Shown: positions 1 through 9,391 of the stretch, piece after piece
Layout: each line of letters starts with the position of its first letter
Numbering within the stretch: the first letter of the stretch is position 1
Assembly (NCBI RefSeq): GCF_002929505.1
Contig: NZ_PJJL01000071.1
Span: 124,001 to 188,000, forward strand
Direction of reading: 5' to 3'
Length of the DNA stretch: 64,000 bases
DNA from: Cryobacterium sp. Y57
GTDB taxonomy: Bacteria; Actinomycetota; Actinomycetes; Actinomycetales; Microbacteriaceae
Translations under genes and position numbers: made by a program
The notes under the pieces: generated by a model
Told to the model about the DNA's origin: nothing
Database searches by the model: none
The model's input: the letters and a program-made list of their open reading frames with translations, nothing else

Positions 1-461
1 ATGACCATGCTGCTCACGATGGCCATGTCGGCGACGTTGTAGATCGCCGGCAACAACCACGGTGTCGAGATGAAATCGACGACGTGCCCGACCCCGAAGC
101 CGGGTTCGCGCAGCAACCGGTCGGTCAGGTTGCCGAGCACTCCACCGAGGAGCAGCCCGAATACCAGACCCCAGGCGAACGAGCGGATGCGCCGGGCGAA
201 CCACACGATGAACACCACGACGGCGGCAGCGATGATGGAGAAGATCCAGGTGGACCCGCTCGCGAGGGAGAATGCCGCCCCCGGGTTCCGAACAAAGTGC
301 ATTTGCAGCACATCGTCCAGAACCCGGATCACGGAACCCTCGGTCATCGAAGCGACGACGAGATACTTACTGGATTGATCGAGCGCGTAAACGCCGAGCG
401 CGACGAGAGCTAGAACGATGAGCGCTCGCGAACGCTTCTTCGTTCTGGCGCTAGGCTCCAA
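1..461 (-). CDS. lspA: Lipoprotein signal peptidase II, 3' end cut by window
   Basis: Membrane aspartyl protease that removes signal peptides from prolipoproteins. The minus-strand frame reads through four hydrophobic stretches and contains the family hallmarks NPGAAFSLA, then GNLTDRLLREPGFGVGHVVDF with the two catalytic aspartates (NLTDR and VVDFI), and a final NVADM block. No ATG lies upstream in frame; the best start is TTG at 461, giving a short basic N-terminus (EPSARTKKRSR) before the first membrane segment and an 11-base overlap with the divIVA stop. The C-terminus lies beyond position 1. It follows divIVA as the last visible gene of the division cluster, a common actinobacterial order. 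Family assignment is firm; the start codon is inferred. Confidence 0.9.
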   Translation of the reverse strand, partial: MEPSARTKKRSRALIVLALVALGVYALDQSSKYLVVASMTEGSVIRVLDDVLQMHFVRNPGAAFSLASGSTWIFSIIAAAVVVFIVWFARRIRSFAWGLVFGLLLGGVLGNLTDRLLREPGFGVGHVVDFISTPWLLPAIYNVADMAIVSSMV

Positions 462-1089
462 AGCCCTGGAAGCTGGGCTTCGGCGCGGTTCCAGAGTCGA
501 CCGCAGAGCCGACCGAGCTCGCGTCGAGGTCGTGCAGCTGACCCTCGATGTAATTCTTGAGCTTCAGACGGTACTCGCGCTCGAACGTGCGCAGCTCGTC
601 GATTTTGCCTTCGAGCGTCGAACGCTCCTGGTCGAGCTTCTGCAGCTGAACGCGCTGCTGGGTCTCGGCCTCGGCGATGACACGTGCCGCAGTGGCGTGG
701 CCCTCAGCTATCAGGGCGTCGCGCTTTTCAGCGCCCTCCTTGACGTGCTCCTCGTGCAGGCGGCGAGCCAGTTGCAGCAGGTTGGTCGTGCCAGCCGTCT
801 CGTCGATCGGCGTCGCGGCGACAGCGGCAACCGGAGCGGCGACGGGTTCGACGACAACGGGTGTGACAACGACGGGTTCGGACGACACCGCAGCGAGCGA
901 AGCGGACTCGGCCACGGGGGCAGCGTCTCCTCCGACCTGAGCGCGCAGTTCCTCGTTCTCCTTGGTCAAGCGACGCAGTTCGACAACGACCTCGTCGAGA
1001 AAGTCATCGACCTCATCCTGGTCGTATCCCTCGCGGAACTTGGTCGACTGGAACCTTTTGTTGACTACATCTTCCGGAGTTAGCGCCAT
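451..1089 (-). CDS. divIVA: DivIVA / Wag31 polar growth coiled-coil protein
   Basis: 212-residue cytoplasmic scaffold that marks poles and septa and directs apical wall growth in actinobacteria. The N-terminal DivIVA domain is clear (MALTPEDVVNKRF then REGYDQDEVDDFLDEVVVEL), followed by an Ala/Val/Pro-rich linker at about residues 50-95 and a long charged coiled coil at about 98-190. It is shorter than mycobacterial Wag31 only in its linker. It is separated from YggT by 148 bp, so it may have its own promoter, though none is convincing. GGTGGAAAG lies 4-12 bases before the ATG. Its position downstream of sepF-YggT is the standard actinobacterial arrangement. Confidence 0.96.
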   Translation of the reverse strand: MALTPEDVVNKRFQSTKFREGYDQDEVDDFLDEVVVELRRLTKENEELRAQVGGDAAPVAESASLAAVSSEPVVVTPVVVEPVAAPVAAVAATPIDETAGTTNLLQLARRLHEEHVKEGAEKRDALIAEGHATAARVIAEAETQQRVQLQKLDQERSTLEGKIDELRTFEREYRLKLKNYIEGQLHDLDASSVGSAVDSGTAPKPSFQGFGA

Positions 1090-1237
1090 GGCTTTCCACC
1101 CTCAAAACTTGTGTTAATTGTGAACATTTGACTGACTTGCGGCGATGAGTGCCTCAAGTGTTGGATTGACTACGGGCTACCGACGAGCGAGTGCAGGCTC
1201 GGGGCGAACCAGTCATCCGATAAGGATACATGCCCCA

Positions 1238-1540
1238 CTAGGCGCGTTGTATTATTCCTGCCACGGTCATGCCGACGATGCAGCAAAGCATCGTCAGCGT
1301 GAAGCCGAAATCCAGCGCGATCGGCCCGATGCGAAGCGGCGGGACCAGACGACGGAAGAAGCGTACCGGCGGGTCCGTCAACGTGTAGACGAATTCGACG
1401 AGCACGAGCAGGAAGCCTTGGGGACGCCAGGACCGGTTGACACCGCGCACGAGATCAATGATGAACCGACCCCAGAGAACGAGGAAGTACATGAAGAACA
1501 GGAAGTAGAGAAGATTCCCCAGAATCGATAGACCAGTCAC
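1238..1540 (-). CDS. YggT family membrane protein
   Basis: 100-residue integral membrane protein. Two hydrophobic segments (about residues 5-27 and 75-97) flank a loop containing WRPQGFLLVLVEFVYTLTDPPV, which carries the family's conserved TDP-P motif followed by the basic RFFRR stretch. The biochemical role is not established; the family is repeatedly found between sepF and divIVA, so a part in division or polar growth is inferred from context only. It lies 9 bases after sepF and is presumably cotranscribed with it. Confidence 0.92.
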   Translation of the reverse strand: MTGLSILGNLLYFLFFMYFLVLWGRFIIDLVRGVNRSWRPQGFLLVLVEFVYTLTDPPVRFFRRLVPPLRIGPIALDFGFTLTMLCCIVGMTVAGIIQRA

Positions 1541-1549
1541 ACTTTAAGT

Positions 1550-2083
1550 CTAGCCTTGCGCGAAGAAGGAGCTATCCTCTGCGCCCTCTTCGGTGGTGCT
1601 GTCGCCGGAGACGACGACGTGGGACGGCGAGAGCAAAAAGACCTTGGCTGTGACGCGCTCGATCTTGCCGTAGAGGCCCTGCGACAAGCCACTGGCGAAG
1701 TCGATCAGGCGACGAGCGTCACCGTCGCTCATCTGCGACAGATTGATGATGACGGGAATGCCTTCGCGGAAGGATTCGGCGATGACCTGGGCGTCTTTGT
1801 AGGCGCGCGGGTGAACCGTGAGAATTTCATTCATGTCAGACGCAGCCACATTCTGGGGGGTCGAAGTCTTGCGCAGCGGGGTGACCGGTGCACGACCGGC
1901 AGAGTTCTGGGCCGTGTTGGAGGGTGCGGCGTTACCGTGCGGCGCGTTGTCGTGCCCGCGTGCAGGCACCGCACTCACGTGGTTGGTGGCGGCAGCACTC
2001 GGGGCGCTGGCGGGCGCCTGGTACTCCAGCTCTTCGTCTGCCAGACCCAGGTAGACCATGGTTTTCTTGAGCGGGTTGGACAT
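1550..2083 (-). CDS. sepF: SepF, FtsZ membrane tether
   Basis: 177 residues. SepF attaches FtsZ filaments to the membrane and is essential for division in actinobacteria, which lack FtsA. The N-terminal amphipathic membrane-binding helix is visible ([14 protein letters not shown]), then a disordered Ala/Pro/Asn-rich linker (about 22-85), then the SepF core (about 88-165: [46 protein letters not shown]). No FtsA gene is present in this cluster, consistent with SepF as the main anchor. The gene lies between YggS and YggT, as in mycobacteria. Confidence 0.95.
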   Translation of the reverse strand: MSNPLKKTMVYLGLADEELEYQAPASAPSAAATNHVSAVPARGHDNAPHGNAAPSNTAQNSAGRAPVTPLRKTSTPQNVAASDMNEILTVHPRAYKDAQVIAESFREGIPVIINLSQMSDGDARRLIDFASGLSQGLYGKIERVTAKVFLLSPSHVVVSGDSTTEEGAEDSSFFAQG

Positions 2084-2115
2084 GTCGACCTCCGTGTTGG
2101 TTTGCTACTTCGAGA

Positions 2116-2844
2116 TTAACTGAGCACCGGGCGATTGCCGGTGATTGCCGTGCCAATTCTTAGGTGTGTCGCCCCTTCGAGCACGGCAGCCGCGTAGTCC
2201 TGGCTCATGCCCATGGACAACGCGGTGGCCGTGGGCACCTGCTGACGGATCTGTTCGCTGAGCTCGCGAACGTAGGCGAAAGCACGGCGCGGCTCCTGCC
2301 CCAAGGGAGCGACGGCCATGAGCCCGAGCAGGCGCACGCCGGGAACGATGAGAGCGCTGTCTACCAGGGCCGACAGATTTTCGGGATCCACGCCTCCGCG
2401 CGCCGCGTCATCCGTCAAATTTACCTGGATGAAGCAGTCGATCGTCGATTCTTTTGAGGCCAGTGCGGTCACGAGAGACTCCCGATCAACCGAGTGGATG
2501 ACGTTGGCATAGGCCCGCACTTGGCGCGCCTTTTTCCCCTGCACCTGCCCGACAAAATGCCAGACGAGGTCGAGATCGGCCAGCGACGCGGCCTTGGACT
2601 GTGCCTCCTGGTGCCGGTTCTCCCCCATGTTGCGCACACCGAGGGCGTAGAGCTCTTCGATCAGTGAAATGGGGTGGAATTTGGTCACGACGATCGTGGT
2701 GATGTCGGCCGGATCGCGGCCCGCTGTGCGGGCCGCATCGGCGACACCGACGCGCACGGTTTGCAGACGGGTTGCCAGATCGCTCGGTGCCGGCGTGTTA
2801 ACTGCCGGTTTAGAGGATGCCCCGTGAGGGAATTCCAAGCTCAT
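2116..2844 (-). CDS. YggS/PLPBP family PLP-binding protein
   Basis: 242-residue cytoplasmic protein of the PROSC/YggS family, which binds pyridoxal 5'-phosphate and buffers its supply to enzymes. Seen: the PLP lysine region ITTIVVTKFHP, the MGENRHQEA block, the HFVGQVQGKKARQV motif, HSVDRESLV, and a C-terminal SMGMSQDYAAAVLEGATHLR phosphate-binding stretch. An upstream extension of the frame exists to 2907 but the ATG at 2844 matches the family. In mycobacteria a YfiH/PgeF gene separates this gene from ftsZ; here the two are adjacent, 110 bases apart. Confidence 0.93.
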   Translation of the reverse strand: MSLEFPHGASSKPAVNTPAPSDLATRLQTVRVGVADAARTAGRDPADITTIVVTKFHPISLIEELYALGVRNMGENRHQEAQSKAASLADLDLVWHFVGQVQGKKARQVRAYANVIHSVDRESLVTALASKESTIDCFIQVNLTDDAARGGVDPENLSALVDSALIVPGVRLLGLMAVAPLGQEPRRAFAYVRELSEQIRQQVPTATALSMGMSQDYAAAVLEGATHLRIGTAITGNRPVLS

Positions 2845-2954
2845 AGTGCTCTGTCCGTTGCGTGTGGCCGGTTCGTGTGGCCGATTCGTGTGGTGATCAG
2901 GGTGCATCCCGAAGCCGATGCGACCTGATCGCCCCGGGATTGCCTGTCATCGAC

Positions 2955-4166
2955 CTATTTGAGGAAGTCGGGGATGTCCAGGTCGTCGGCCTCTTCTTCA
3001 AAGGCCGGGTCGGCAACGGTCACGCCGTTACCAGCGTCAGAGCCGCCCCAGACGGAGGCCGCGAGCTCGCCATCGCTGTAGCTGCCGGAGTCGGTCGCCG
3101 GGACTTTCGCAGCGCTGCCGGCGGATGCTGCCGCACCGGCCGTTACTGACCCGGCACCAGCCGCAATTCCAGCGGCCACCAGGTCGGCACGCCGAACCTC
3201 GACCGCTTTGGCGCCGGGCTCGCCACCGTCGAAGCCGGCAGCGATCACGGTGACCCGTACCTCGTCGCCCAGCGTGTCATCGATGACGGCACCGAAGATG
3301 ATGTTGGCTTCGGGGTGCACGGCTTCCTGCACAAGGCGGGCCGCATCGTTGATCTCGAAGATTCCCAGGTTGGATCCGCCCTGGATCGACAGGAGCACGC
3401 CGTGAGCGCCGTCGATTGAGGCTTCGAGCAGAGGCGACGCGACGGCCAGTTCGGCCGCCTTGATCGCACGGTCGGCTCCGCGAGCCGAGCCGATGCCCAT
3501 GAGGGCCGAGCCGGCACCCTGCATGACCGACTTGACGTCGGCGAAGTCGAGGTTGATCAGCCCGGGGGTGGTGATCAGGTCGGTGATTCCCTGCACACCA
3601 GCCAGGAGCACCTGGTCAGCGGTCGCGAAGGCCTCGAGCATGCTGATGCCGCGGTCGCTGATTTCAAGCAGGCGATCGTTGGGCACGACGATGAGAGTGT
3701 CGACCTCGTTCTTGAGCGAGGCGACCCCGGTCTCGGCCTGGGCCTGGCGGCGCTTGCCCTCGAAGCCGAATGGCTTGGTGACGACACCGATGGTGAGCGC
3801 GCCGATGGACTTGGCGATACGGGCGACGACGGGGGCGCCACCGGTTCCGGTGCCACCACCCTCTCCAGCGGTGACGAAGACCATGTCGGCCCCGGCGAGG
3901 GCTTCCTCGATCTCCTCGGCGTGGTCCTCGGCGGCGCGGCGACCCACCTCAGGGTCCGCGCCGGCACCGAGCCCGCGGGTGAGGTCGCGGCCGACGTCGA
4001 GCTTGACGTCGGCATCGCTCATGAGCAGAGCCTGGGCATCCGTATTGATGGCGATGAACTCGACACCGCGGAGGCCCAATTCGATCATGCGGTTGACCGC
4101 GTTGACACCGCCACCGCCGATACCGACAACCTTGATGACGGCTAGATAATTTTGATTGTTTGACAC
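2955..4166 (-). CDS. ftsZ: FtsZ, tubulin-like division GTPase
   Basis: 403-residue GTPase that polymerises into the Z-ring at midcell. The GTP-binding signature GGGTGTGG lies at residues 103-110 and the catalytic T7 loop NLDFAD at 205-210. A variable Ala/Gly/Ser-rich linker follows residue 315, and the conserved C-terminal tail DLDIPDFLK (395-403), which contacts SepF and other partners, is intact. The start is GTG at 4166 with GGAGG eight bases upstream. A 150-bp spacer separates it from ftsQ; it holds a 7-bp stem (4249-4255 with 4277-4283) without a T run, and the usual strong ftsZ promoters are plausible there but not clear. Confidence 0.98.
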   Translation of the reverse strand: MSNNQNYLAVIKVVGIGGGGVNAVNRMIELGLRGVEFIAINTDAQALLMSDADVKLDVGRDLTRGLGAGADPEVGRRAAEDHAEEIEEALAGADMVFVTAGEGGGTGTGGAPVVARIAKSIGALTIGVVTKPFGFEGKRRQAQAETGVASLKNEVDTLIVVPNDRLLEISDRGISMLEAFATADQVLLAGVQGITDLITTPGLINLDFADVKSVMQGAGSALMGIGSARGADRAIKAAELAVASPLLEASIDGAHGVLLSIQGGSNLGIFEINDAARLVQEAVHPEANIIFGAVIDDTLGDEVRVTVIAAGFDGGEPGAKAVEVRRADLVAAGIAAGAGSVTAGAAASAGSAAKVPATDSGSYSDGELAASVWGGSDAGNGVTVADPAFEEEADDLDIPDFLK

Positions 4167-4316
4167 GTCCGGCCTCCGGGTGGAACCCTAAACCTCTAGT
4201 CGAAGTTTAAAGTTATGCTGAGTATGCAATTCCTGTTTACGAAAGTATGCGGGCGCGACGCGTCACTGGGGAGGCTCGCCCGCGTGTCGCAAAGAACGGG
4301 CAGAATCCGTTGCGAT

Positions 4317-5486
4317 CTAGCGCAGCACCGCACTGTCGGGCGACGACACGTCGTACTCATTCACCGTGCCGGCGGGGTGGCCGATCAGCAGGGCGGCGAG
4401 CACGATGGCTTTGTACTCGGATTTTTCCGGGCTGCCCCAGACCACTCGTTCACCACCGAGCAGGCTCAGTGTGACATCGTCGGTGCTCACGGCAGCCACC
4501 GCGTCCAACTGGGTACGGATGCTTTCGGGCAGGGCTGCGAGAACCGCGGCGGCGGCCTTGAATCCGGCGCTGGTGATTCCCTCCGGCGCGTCAATGAGCG
4601 GGTATCCTGCCGTGCGCTCCGGCGTCGTTTCAATGACCACCCCGGCGGCGTCGACCAGGTTGAATCCGGTCGGACCGGCGAGCACACCCACCGGTACCCG
4701 TTCGACGATGCGCACCACGAGTGTGCCCGGCGGGCGACTCTCGGTGGCGTAGCTCTGAATCAAGGCGAACTGCGACAACTCACGCTTGATCAGGTTGCTG
4801 TCGATCAGGGGCAGCGGGGTTCCGAGCTCCTCGGACAGCGCTGCCGACACCTCCCCGGCCGGAATGCGGCTCGTCCCGACGACCTCGATCGTGCGCAGAG
4901 CCATCAGTGGTGAGTAGGCGGCGCCGATGATGAGCGTGAAGGCCAGAAGAATCGAACCGACACCGAGAATCCACGCGGTGCGCCGACGACGCGTGCGCCC
5001 GGTGAAGCGTCGTACTTCGGCCCGTTCGAACCGTTTGCGGGCGCGCTGGGCCGCCCGCAGCAGCGACCGGGCCGCACGGGCACCTGCAGTGTCGCCGGAG
5101 AGCTCCTGGACTCCGTCTGCCTGCACCGAAGCCGTCGGCGCAGCCGGCGCGAGAACAGACACGGGCGCGGCTGTGACCAGCGAAGCGGATGCCTGTCCCC
5201 CGGCAACAACGATCGGTTCCGTCGTCGTATCGGATGCACTGAACGGTTGTGGCGCACTTTTTTGCGCAGCGCCACCCCCGGCAGGCGCAGCCTTGTGCGT
5301 TATCGACGAGGACGGTTGCTTCCTGGGCACCCGCGAAGACGCTGAAGCTACGTGAGTATCCACGGGTGGCGTGGGCGTCGGTTTCGCCCGGGGCGAGTCC
5401 GCACGCCGTTTCGGGGCAGGAGCGGTCGGACGAACCGGCTCGGGAGTCTGCTCGCCCGACCGATCGAAGCTGGCGGGTCGCCTCAC
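4317..5486 (-). CDS. ftsQ: FtsQ/DivIB division protein
   Basis: 389-residue bitopic membrane protein of the divisome. Layout: a long Pro/Ser/Ala-rich cytoplasmic region (1-about 165), basic RFTGRTRRRRT just before the transmembrane segment (about 183-205), a POTRA domain beginning at LRTIEVVGTSRIPAGEV, and the FtsQ beta domain ending in DSAVLR. The open frame continues far upstream through murC, but that part is a shadow; GTG at 5486, seven bases after the murC stop and preceded by GGTGAGGCGG, is the likely start. The cytoplasmic tail is long for FtsQ, as in many actinobacteria. No murB or ddl lies between murC and ftsQ. Confidence 0.93.
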   Translation of the reverse strand: MRRPASFDRSGEQTPEPVRPTAPAPKRRADSPRAKPTPTPPVDTHVASASSRVPRKQPSSSITHKAAPAGGGAAQKSAPQPFSASDTTTEPIVVAGGQASASLVTAAPVSVLAPAAPTASVQADGVQELSGDTAGARAARSLLRAAQRARKRFERAEVRRFTGRTRRRRTAWILGVGSILLAFTLIIGAAYSPLMALRTIEVVGTSRIPAGEVSAALSEELGTPLPLIDSNLIKRELSQFALIQSYATESRPPGTLVVRIVERVPVGVLAGPTGFNLVDAAGVVIETTPERTAGYPLIDAPEGITSAGFKAAAAVLAALPESIRTQLDAVAAVSTDDVTLSLLGGERVVWGSPEKSEYKAIVLAALLIGHPAGTVNEYDVSSPDSAVLR

Positions 5487-5493
5487 CGCCGCC

Positions 5494-6915
5494 TCACCCG
5501 CGTACTTTTTCGAGCGCGGCGAGCAGCTGGGGCACGATGCGGTTGACGTCTCCGCAGCCGAGGGTGACGACGAAGTCACCGTCGCGGGCGATCTCGGCGA
5601 GGTAGTCGGCCGCATCCTGCCAGTCGGGCACGTACGCGACGTGGGACGGGTCGCGAAACCGGTCGGAGACGAGCGCGCCGGTGACGCCGGGCTCTGGGTC
5701 TTCGCGGGCGCCATAGACGCCGAGCACGATGGTCTGGTCGGCGAAGGTCTCGAGAGTCTCGGCGAATTCCTGAGCGAACAGGCGGGTGCGGCTGTACAGG
5801 TGCGGCTGGTGCACGGCAATGATGCGGCCCTCACCGACCACGGTACGGGCCGCGGCGAGAGCGGCGGCAACCTCGGTCGGGTGGTGGGCATAGTCGTCAT
5901 AGACGCTGACGCCGCCGATCGTGCCGTGCAGTTCGAACCGGCGCTGGGTGCCGCCGAAGCCGGCGATCGCGTCGAGGCTGGCGGCCGGGTCGAAACCGAG
6001 GCCGACCAACACGGCGAAGGCGCCGGCGGCATTGATGGCGTTGTGTTTGCCCGGGATGCGCAGGGTGGCGCTGTAATCCTTTCCCTCCCAGGAGACGCTG
6101 AAACTGACCGGTCCGGCAGTGGTGATGGAATGCACGCGCACCGTGGAATCGCGGTGCTCGCCGAACGTGACGACGCGGGCGGCGGCATCCGCTTTATTCA
6201 GGCCGGCCGTGATGGCCGTGGTGACCCTCACTGCGCCGACGTCATCGGAGGAGATGACGACCAGTTCGCTGGCAGCGCGGCTGAATTCGACGAAAGCGGC
6301 CTCGAAAGCTTCGAGCGAGCCGTAATGGTCGAGGTGATCGGGGTCGACGTTCGTAATCAGGGCGACCGCCGTGTGGTACAGCAGAAAAGAACCGTCGGAT
6401 TCGTCGGCTTCCACCACGAACAGGTCGTCGGCGCCGCTCGCGGAGCTCACCCCGAGCGATTCGATCACGCCCCCGTTGACGAAGCTGGGGTCTTGGCCGA
6501 GGCCGAGCAGGCCGGTGACGATCATGCCGGTGGAGGTGGTCTTGCCGTGTGCGCCGGCGACCGAAACCAGGCGGTGGTGGCGGATAAGCCAAGCCAGGGC
6601 CTGGGCGCGGTGCAGCACCGGCAGGCCGCGTTCATTTGCGAGCACGTACTCGGGGTTGTCCTGCCAGAGGGCGCCGGTGACGACGAGGGAATCGGCGGTT
6701 CCGACGTTGGCGGCATGATGCCCGATGTGTACGGTCGCACCGAGTTCACGCAGGGCCTGTATGTTCGATGAATCCTTCGCGTCCGACCCGGTGACCGTAT
6801 AGCCCCGATCCAGAAACAGCCGTGCGATGCCACTCATGCCGGATCCGCCGATGCCCACGAAGTGCACACTTCCGAGGTTGTCGGGAATAGTCAGGTTGAG
6901 GTCTGGTTTGATCAC
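5494..6915 (-). CDS. murC: UDP-N-acetylmuramate--L-alanine ligase
   Basis: 473-residue ATP-dependent ligase adding the first amino acid of the peptidoglycan stem peptide. The nucleotide-sugar-binding N-terminus contains [14 protein letters not shown] (19-32); the central Mur ligase domain carries the ATP loop GAHGKTT at 121-127, [19 protein letters not shown] and [11 protein letters not shown]; the C-terminal domain contains [10 protein letters not shown]. The length is usual. The GTG start at 6915 has a weak GAGAAGAG upstream. A 74-bp gap separates it from murG; elsewhere the cluster genes overlap. Confidence 0.97.
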   Translation of the reverse strand: MIKPDLNLTIPDNLGSVHFVGIGGSGMSGIARLFLDRGYTVTGSDAKDSSNIQALRELGATVHIGHHAANVGTADSLVVTGALWQDNPEYVLANERGLPVLHRAQALAWLIRHHRLVSVAGAHGKTTSTGMIVTGLLGLGQDPSFVNGGVIESLGVSSASGADDLFVVEADESDGSFLLYHTAVALITNVDPDHLDHYGSLEAFEAAFVEFSRAASELVVISSDDVGAVRVTTAITAGLNKADAAARVVTFGEHRDSTVRVHSITTAGPVSFSVSWEGKDYSATLRIPGKHNAINAAGAFAVLVGLGFDPAASLDAIAGFGGTQRRFELHGTIGGVSVYDDYAHHPTEVAAALAAARTVVGEGRIIAVHQPHLYSRTRLFAQEFAETLETFADQTIVLGVYGAREDPEPGVTGALVSDRFRDPSHVAYVPDWQDAADYLAEIARDGDFVVTLGCGDVNRIVPQLLAALEKVRG

Positions 6916-6989
6916 CGTGGTGCGCTCTTCTCGATTGAAGCTGAAAAAACAGTTTGTGCGGGCACTACGTTACGCGTGCCCACCGACGT

Positions 6990-8063
6990 TCAGGTCGTGA
7001 GCACCTCGTGAATCAGGTCGACCATTCGAATCGTTCCGTCGAGCGCGCCTACAGATGCTGCCCCCCGCGCCATTGCCGCCAGCCGCGCCCGGTCGCCCAG
7101 CAGTGTCACCAGATCAGCCTGAACAAAAGCCGGTACGAAGTCCTTATCATCGACCAGAATGCCCCCACCGGCCGCCAGCACCGGTGCAGCGTTGAAACGC
7201 TGTTCGCCATTGCCGACCGGGTATGGCACGTATACGGCCGGAATCCCGAGCGCACACAATTCGCTCACGGTGGCAGCTCCCGCCCGGGTTACGGCGAAAT
7301 CAGCCGCCGCAAGGGCCAGATCCATGCGGTCGCAGTACTCGACCAAGTAGTAGTGCGGCAGCTGCGGGTCGGTGACCTCGGCCTTCGACCCGGTAATGTG
7401 CAGTACTTGCCAGCCCGCCGCGACCAGGTCCCTCGCAGCAGCGACCATGGTGGAGTTGAGCTTGCGGGCACCGAGTGACCCGCCGGTGACGAGCAGCACG
7501 GGGCGTTCTGGGACAAGACCGAAGAATGCACGAGCGTCGGGCCGGACTGCCGCCTGGTCGAGTCGTTCAATCTCCGGTCTCAGTGGCATGCCCACGAACC
7601 GGGCATGCCGAATCGGGGTGCCGGCGAACGCGACGCCGACGTGCCGGGTCAGGCGCGCCCCCAGCTTGTTGGCCAGTCCCGGCCTGGCGTTGGCCTCGTG
7701 AATAACGATCGGCACGCCGGCACGACGCGCCGCGAGGTATGCCGGTGTCGAAACGTAACCCCCGAAGCCGACGACCACGTCGACCCGGCGCGAACGGATC
7801 ACGTCGGTCACCGTTCGCACGGCCGCAGTGAACCGCGGCAGAAAACGCAGGGCGGTCCGATTCGGGCGGCGTGGAAACGGCACCCGGGCAACGACGATGA
7901 GTTCGTAGCCGCGGGCCGGAACCAGGCGGGACTCGAGGCCCTCAGCGGTGCCGAGAACCAGCACCGTGGCATCCGTTTCAGTGGCGCGGATGTGGTCGGC
8001 GACGGCGAGCAGGGGGTTGACGTGGCCGGCGGTTCCGCCGCCCGCCAGAAGGTACGTGGTCAT
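6990..8063 (-). CDS. murG: MurG, lipid II-forming GlcNAc transferase
   Basis: 357-residue membrane-associated glycosyltransferase (GT28) that transfers N-acetylglucosamine from UDP-GlcNAc to lipid I, making lipid II. Seen: GGGTAGHVNP at 8-17, FGGYVSTPAYLAARRAGVP, HEANARPGLANK, GGSLGARKLN, and the UDP-binding RAGAATVSELCALGIPAVYVPYP. The ATG overlaps the ftsW stop by four bases (ATGA), implying coupled translation with the flippase or polymerase partner gene. Confidence 0.97.
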   Translation of the reverse strand: MTTYLLAGGGTAGHVNPLLAVADHIRATETDATVLVLGTAEGLESRLVPARGYELIVVARVPFPRRPNRTALRFLPRFTAAVRTVTDVIRSRRVDVVVGFGGYVSTPAYLAARRAGVPIVIHEANARPGLANKLGARLTRHVGVAFAGTPIRHARFVGMPLRPEIERLDQAAVRPDARAFFGLVPERPVLLVTGGSLGARKLNSTMVAAARDLVAAGWQVLHITGSKAEVTDPQLPHYYLVEYCDRMDLALAAADFAVTRAGAATVSELCALGIPAVYVPYPVGNGEQRFNAAPVLAAGGGILVDDKDFVPAFVQADLVTLLGDRARLAAMARGAASVGALDGTIRMVDLIHEVLTT

Positions 8064-9391
8064 GCCCGGTGAGCCTCGATGGAGTCGGTGTCGTGGAAAT
8101 CGTTCTGTGCTTCGCTCGAGCGGTCGCCACGTGCGAAAGAGAGCACGATGCCGATCGCCACCAGGGTCGTGAGTAGAGCTGTGCCACCGGCCGATATGAG
8201 CGGCAGCGGTACGCCCAACACGGGAAACACTCCGAGCACCACGCCGATATTGACGAAGGCCTGGCCGATGATCCAGACCATGGCGGCAGCGACGGAGACC
8301 TTGGCCTGAACGGTGGTGACCGAACGCATGATGCGGAGGAAGGCGAAGGCCAACAGAATGAACATGCCCAGCACGACGATGCAGCCGATCAGGCCGAGCT
8401 CCTCGCCGATGATGGCGAAGATGTAGTCGTTGTCAGCCGCCGGCAGCCACGACCATTTCGCCTTGGAGTTGCCAAGGCCCACGCCGAGGATTCCACCGTT
8501 GGCCAGCGCCCAGGTGCCGTGCAGCGGCTGCCAGCAGCTGCTGGAGATCTCGCCGCTTAGCTGCGTACAGCTCTCGTTGAGAAAGCTCGTGATGCGAGTC
8601 ATGCGGTTGGGGCTCACAATGGCCAGCACGATAGCGCCACCGACACCGAACATAAGCGGAACGGCGAGCAGCCGCAGTTTCACGCCAGCGAAAAACAGTG
8701 CGCCGAAGAGTATGCCGGCCATGATCATGGCGGTTCCGAGGTCACCGCCCATCATGACGAGCAGCACCGCCCCGCCGCCGACCCCGAACACGGGAATGAA
8801 CACGTGCTTCCAGTCGTCGAGCTGGTGTTGTTTTTTCGACAGGATCATGCCGAGCCAGATGACCAGTGCCACCTTGATGCCCTCGGACGGCTGAAACTGA
8901 ATGCCGAAGATATTCAGCCAGTTGGTGTTGCCTCCGGTGCCACGGCCGAGTCCGGTGGCCACCACCAGAAATTGAAAGAAACAGGTGATCAACAGCGACG
9001 GCCAGGCCACACGCCGCCAGAACGCGAGCGGCAGCCGGCTGACGACGAGCATGAGGGGAATGCCGATCAGCGCGAACATCCCCTGACGCAGCAGCCCGCC
9101 GAAGAAACCCATGTCAGCCAGGAAGGAGTCGACCGACGACGACGACAGCACCATGACGAGGCCGAAGATGACCAGAAACAGGGTGGTGCCCAGCAGGAGG
9201 AAGTAGTTGCCACCCTCAGCTTTGAACACCCGACCGAGGTTGATGCGAACCTGGGGTCCGCCCGGCGCTTCCGGATCTGTCGGCTGGGCGGATGCCAGCG
9301 TCGGGCGCCCGGAAGCAGGCGCGGTGCGGGTGGCGGGGCGTGACGTGGTGCGGGATGCGGGGTTACGCGGCACCTGAACCATCCGCGTCAC
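8060..9391 (-). CDS. ftsW: FtsW, SEDS peptidoglycan polymerase
   Basis: 443-residue SEDS-family membrane protein, the septal glycan polymerase partnered with FtsI. A roughly 60-residue Ser/Pro/Ala/Arg-rich cytoplasmic tail precedes about ten membrane helices beginning YFLLLGTTLFLVIFGLVMVL. Family motifs include FQPSEGIKVAL in the catalytic loop region, GGDLGTAMI, and the C-terminal GVFPVLGVPLPLISAGGTAL. Both ends overlap neighbours by four bases (murD upstream, murG downstream). It contains an extracellular Cys-bearing loop (NESCTQLSGEISSSCW), which could form a disulfide. Confidence 0.97.
   Translation of the reverse strand: MTRMVQVPRNPASRTTSRPATRTAPASGRPTLASAQPTDPEAPGGPQVRINLGRVFKAEGGNYFLLLGTTLFLVIFGLVMVLSSSSVDSFLADMGFFGGLLRQGMFALIGIPLMLVVSRLPLAFWRRVAWPSLLITCFFQFLVVATGLGRGTGGNTNWLNIFGIQFQPSEGIKVALVIWLGMILSKKQHQLDDWKHVFIPVFGVGGGAVLLVMMGGDLGTAMIMAGILFGALFFAGVKLRLLAVPLMFGVGGAIVLAIVSPNRMTRITSFLNESCTQLSGEISSSCWQPLHGTWALANGGILGVGLGNSKAKWSWLPAADNDYIFAIIGEELGLIGCIVVLGMFILLAFAFLRIMRSVTTVQAKVSVAAAMVWIIGQAFVNIGVVLGVFPVLGVPLPLISAGGTALLTTLVAIGIVLSFARGDRSSEAQNDFHDTDSIEAHRA

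Noticed and set aside
4249-4283. 7-bp hairpin between ftsQ and ftsZ
   Set aside because: Long loop and no T run; could be chance in GC-rich DNA.
4317-6188. FtsQ as a 623-residue protein starting at 6188
   Set aside because: The first 234 codons lie in another frame of murC and are low-complexity; the GTG at 5486 with a good Shine-Dalgarno fits FtsQ.
5371-6771. Open frame on the plus strand opposite murC (466 codons)
   Set aside because: Composition is typical of an antisense shadow and murC on the other strand is certain.
6945-6981. Possible terminator between murC and murG
   Set aside because: A 6-bp stem (6960-6965 with 6976-6981) exists but the T run on the minus strand begins about ten bases after the stem, too far for intrinsic termination, and it would cut the dcw operon.
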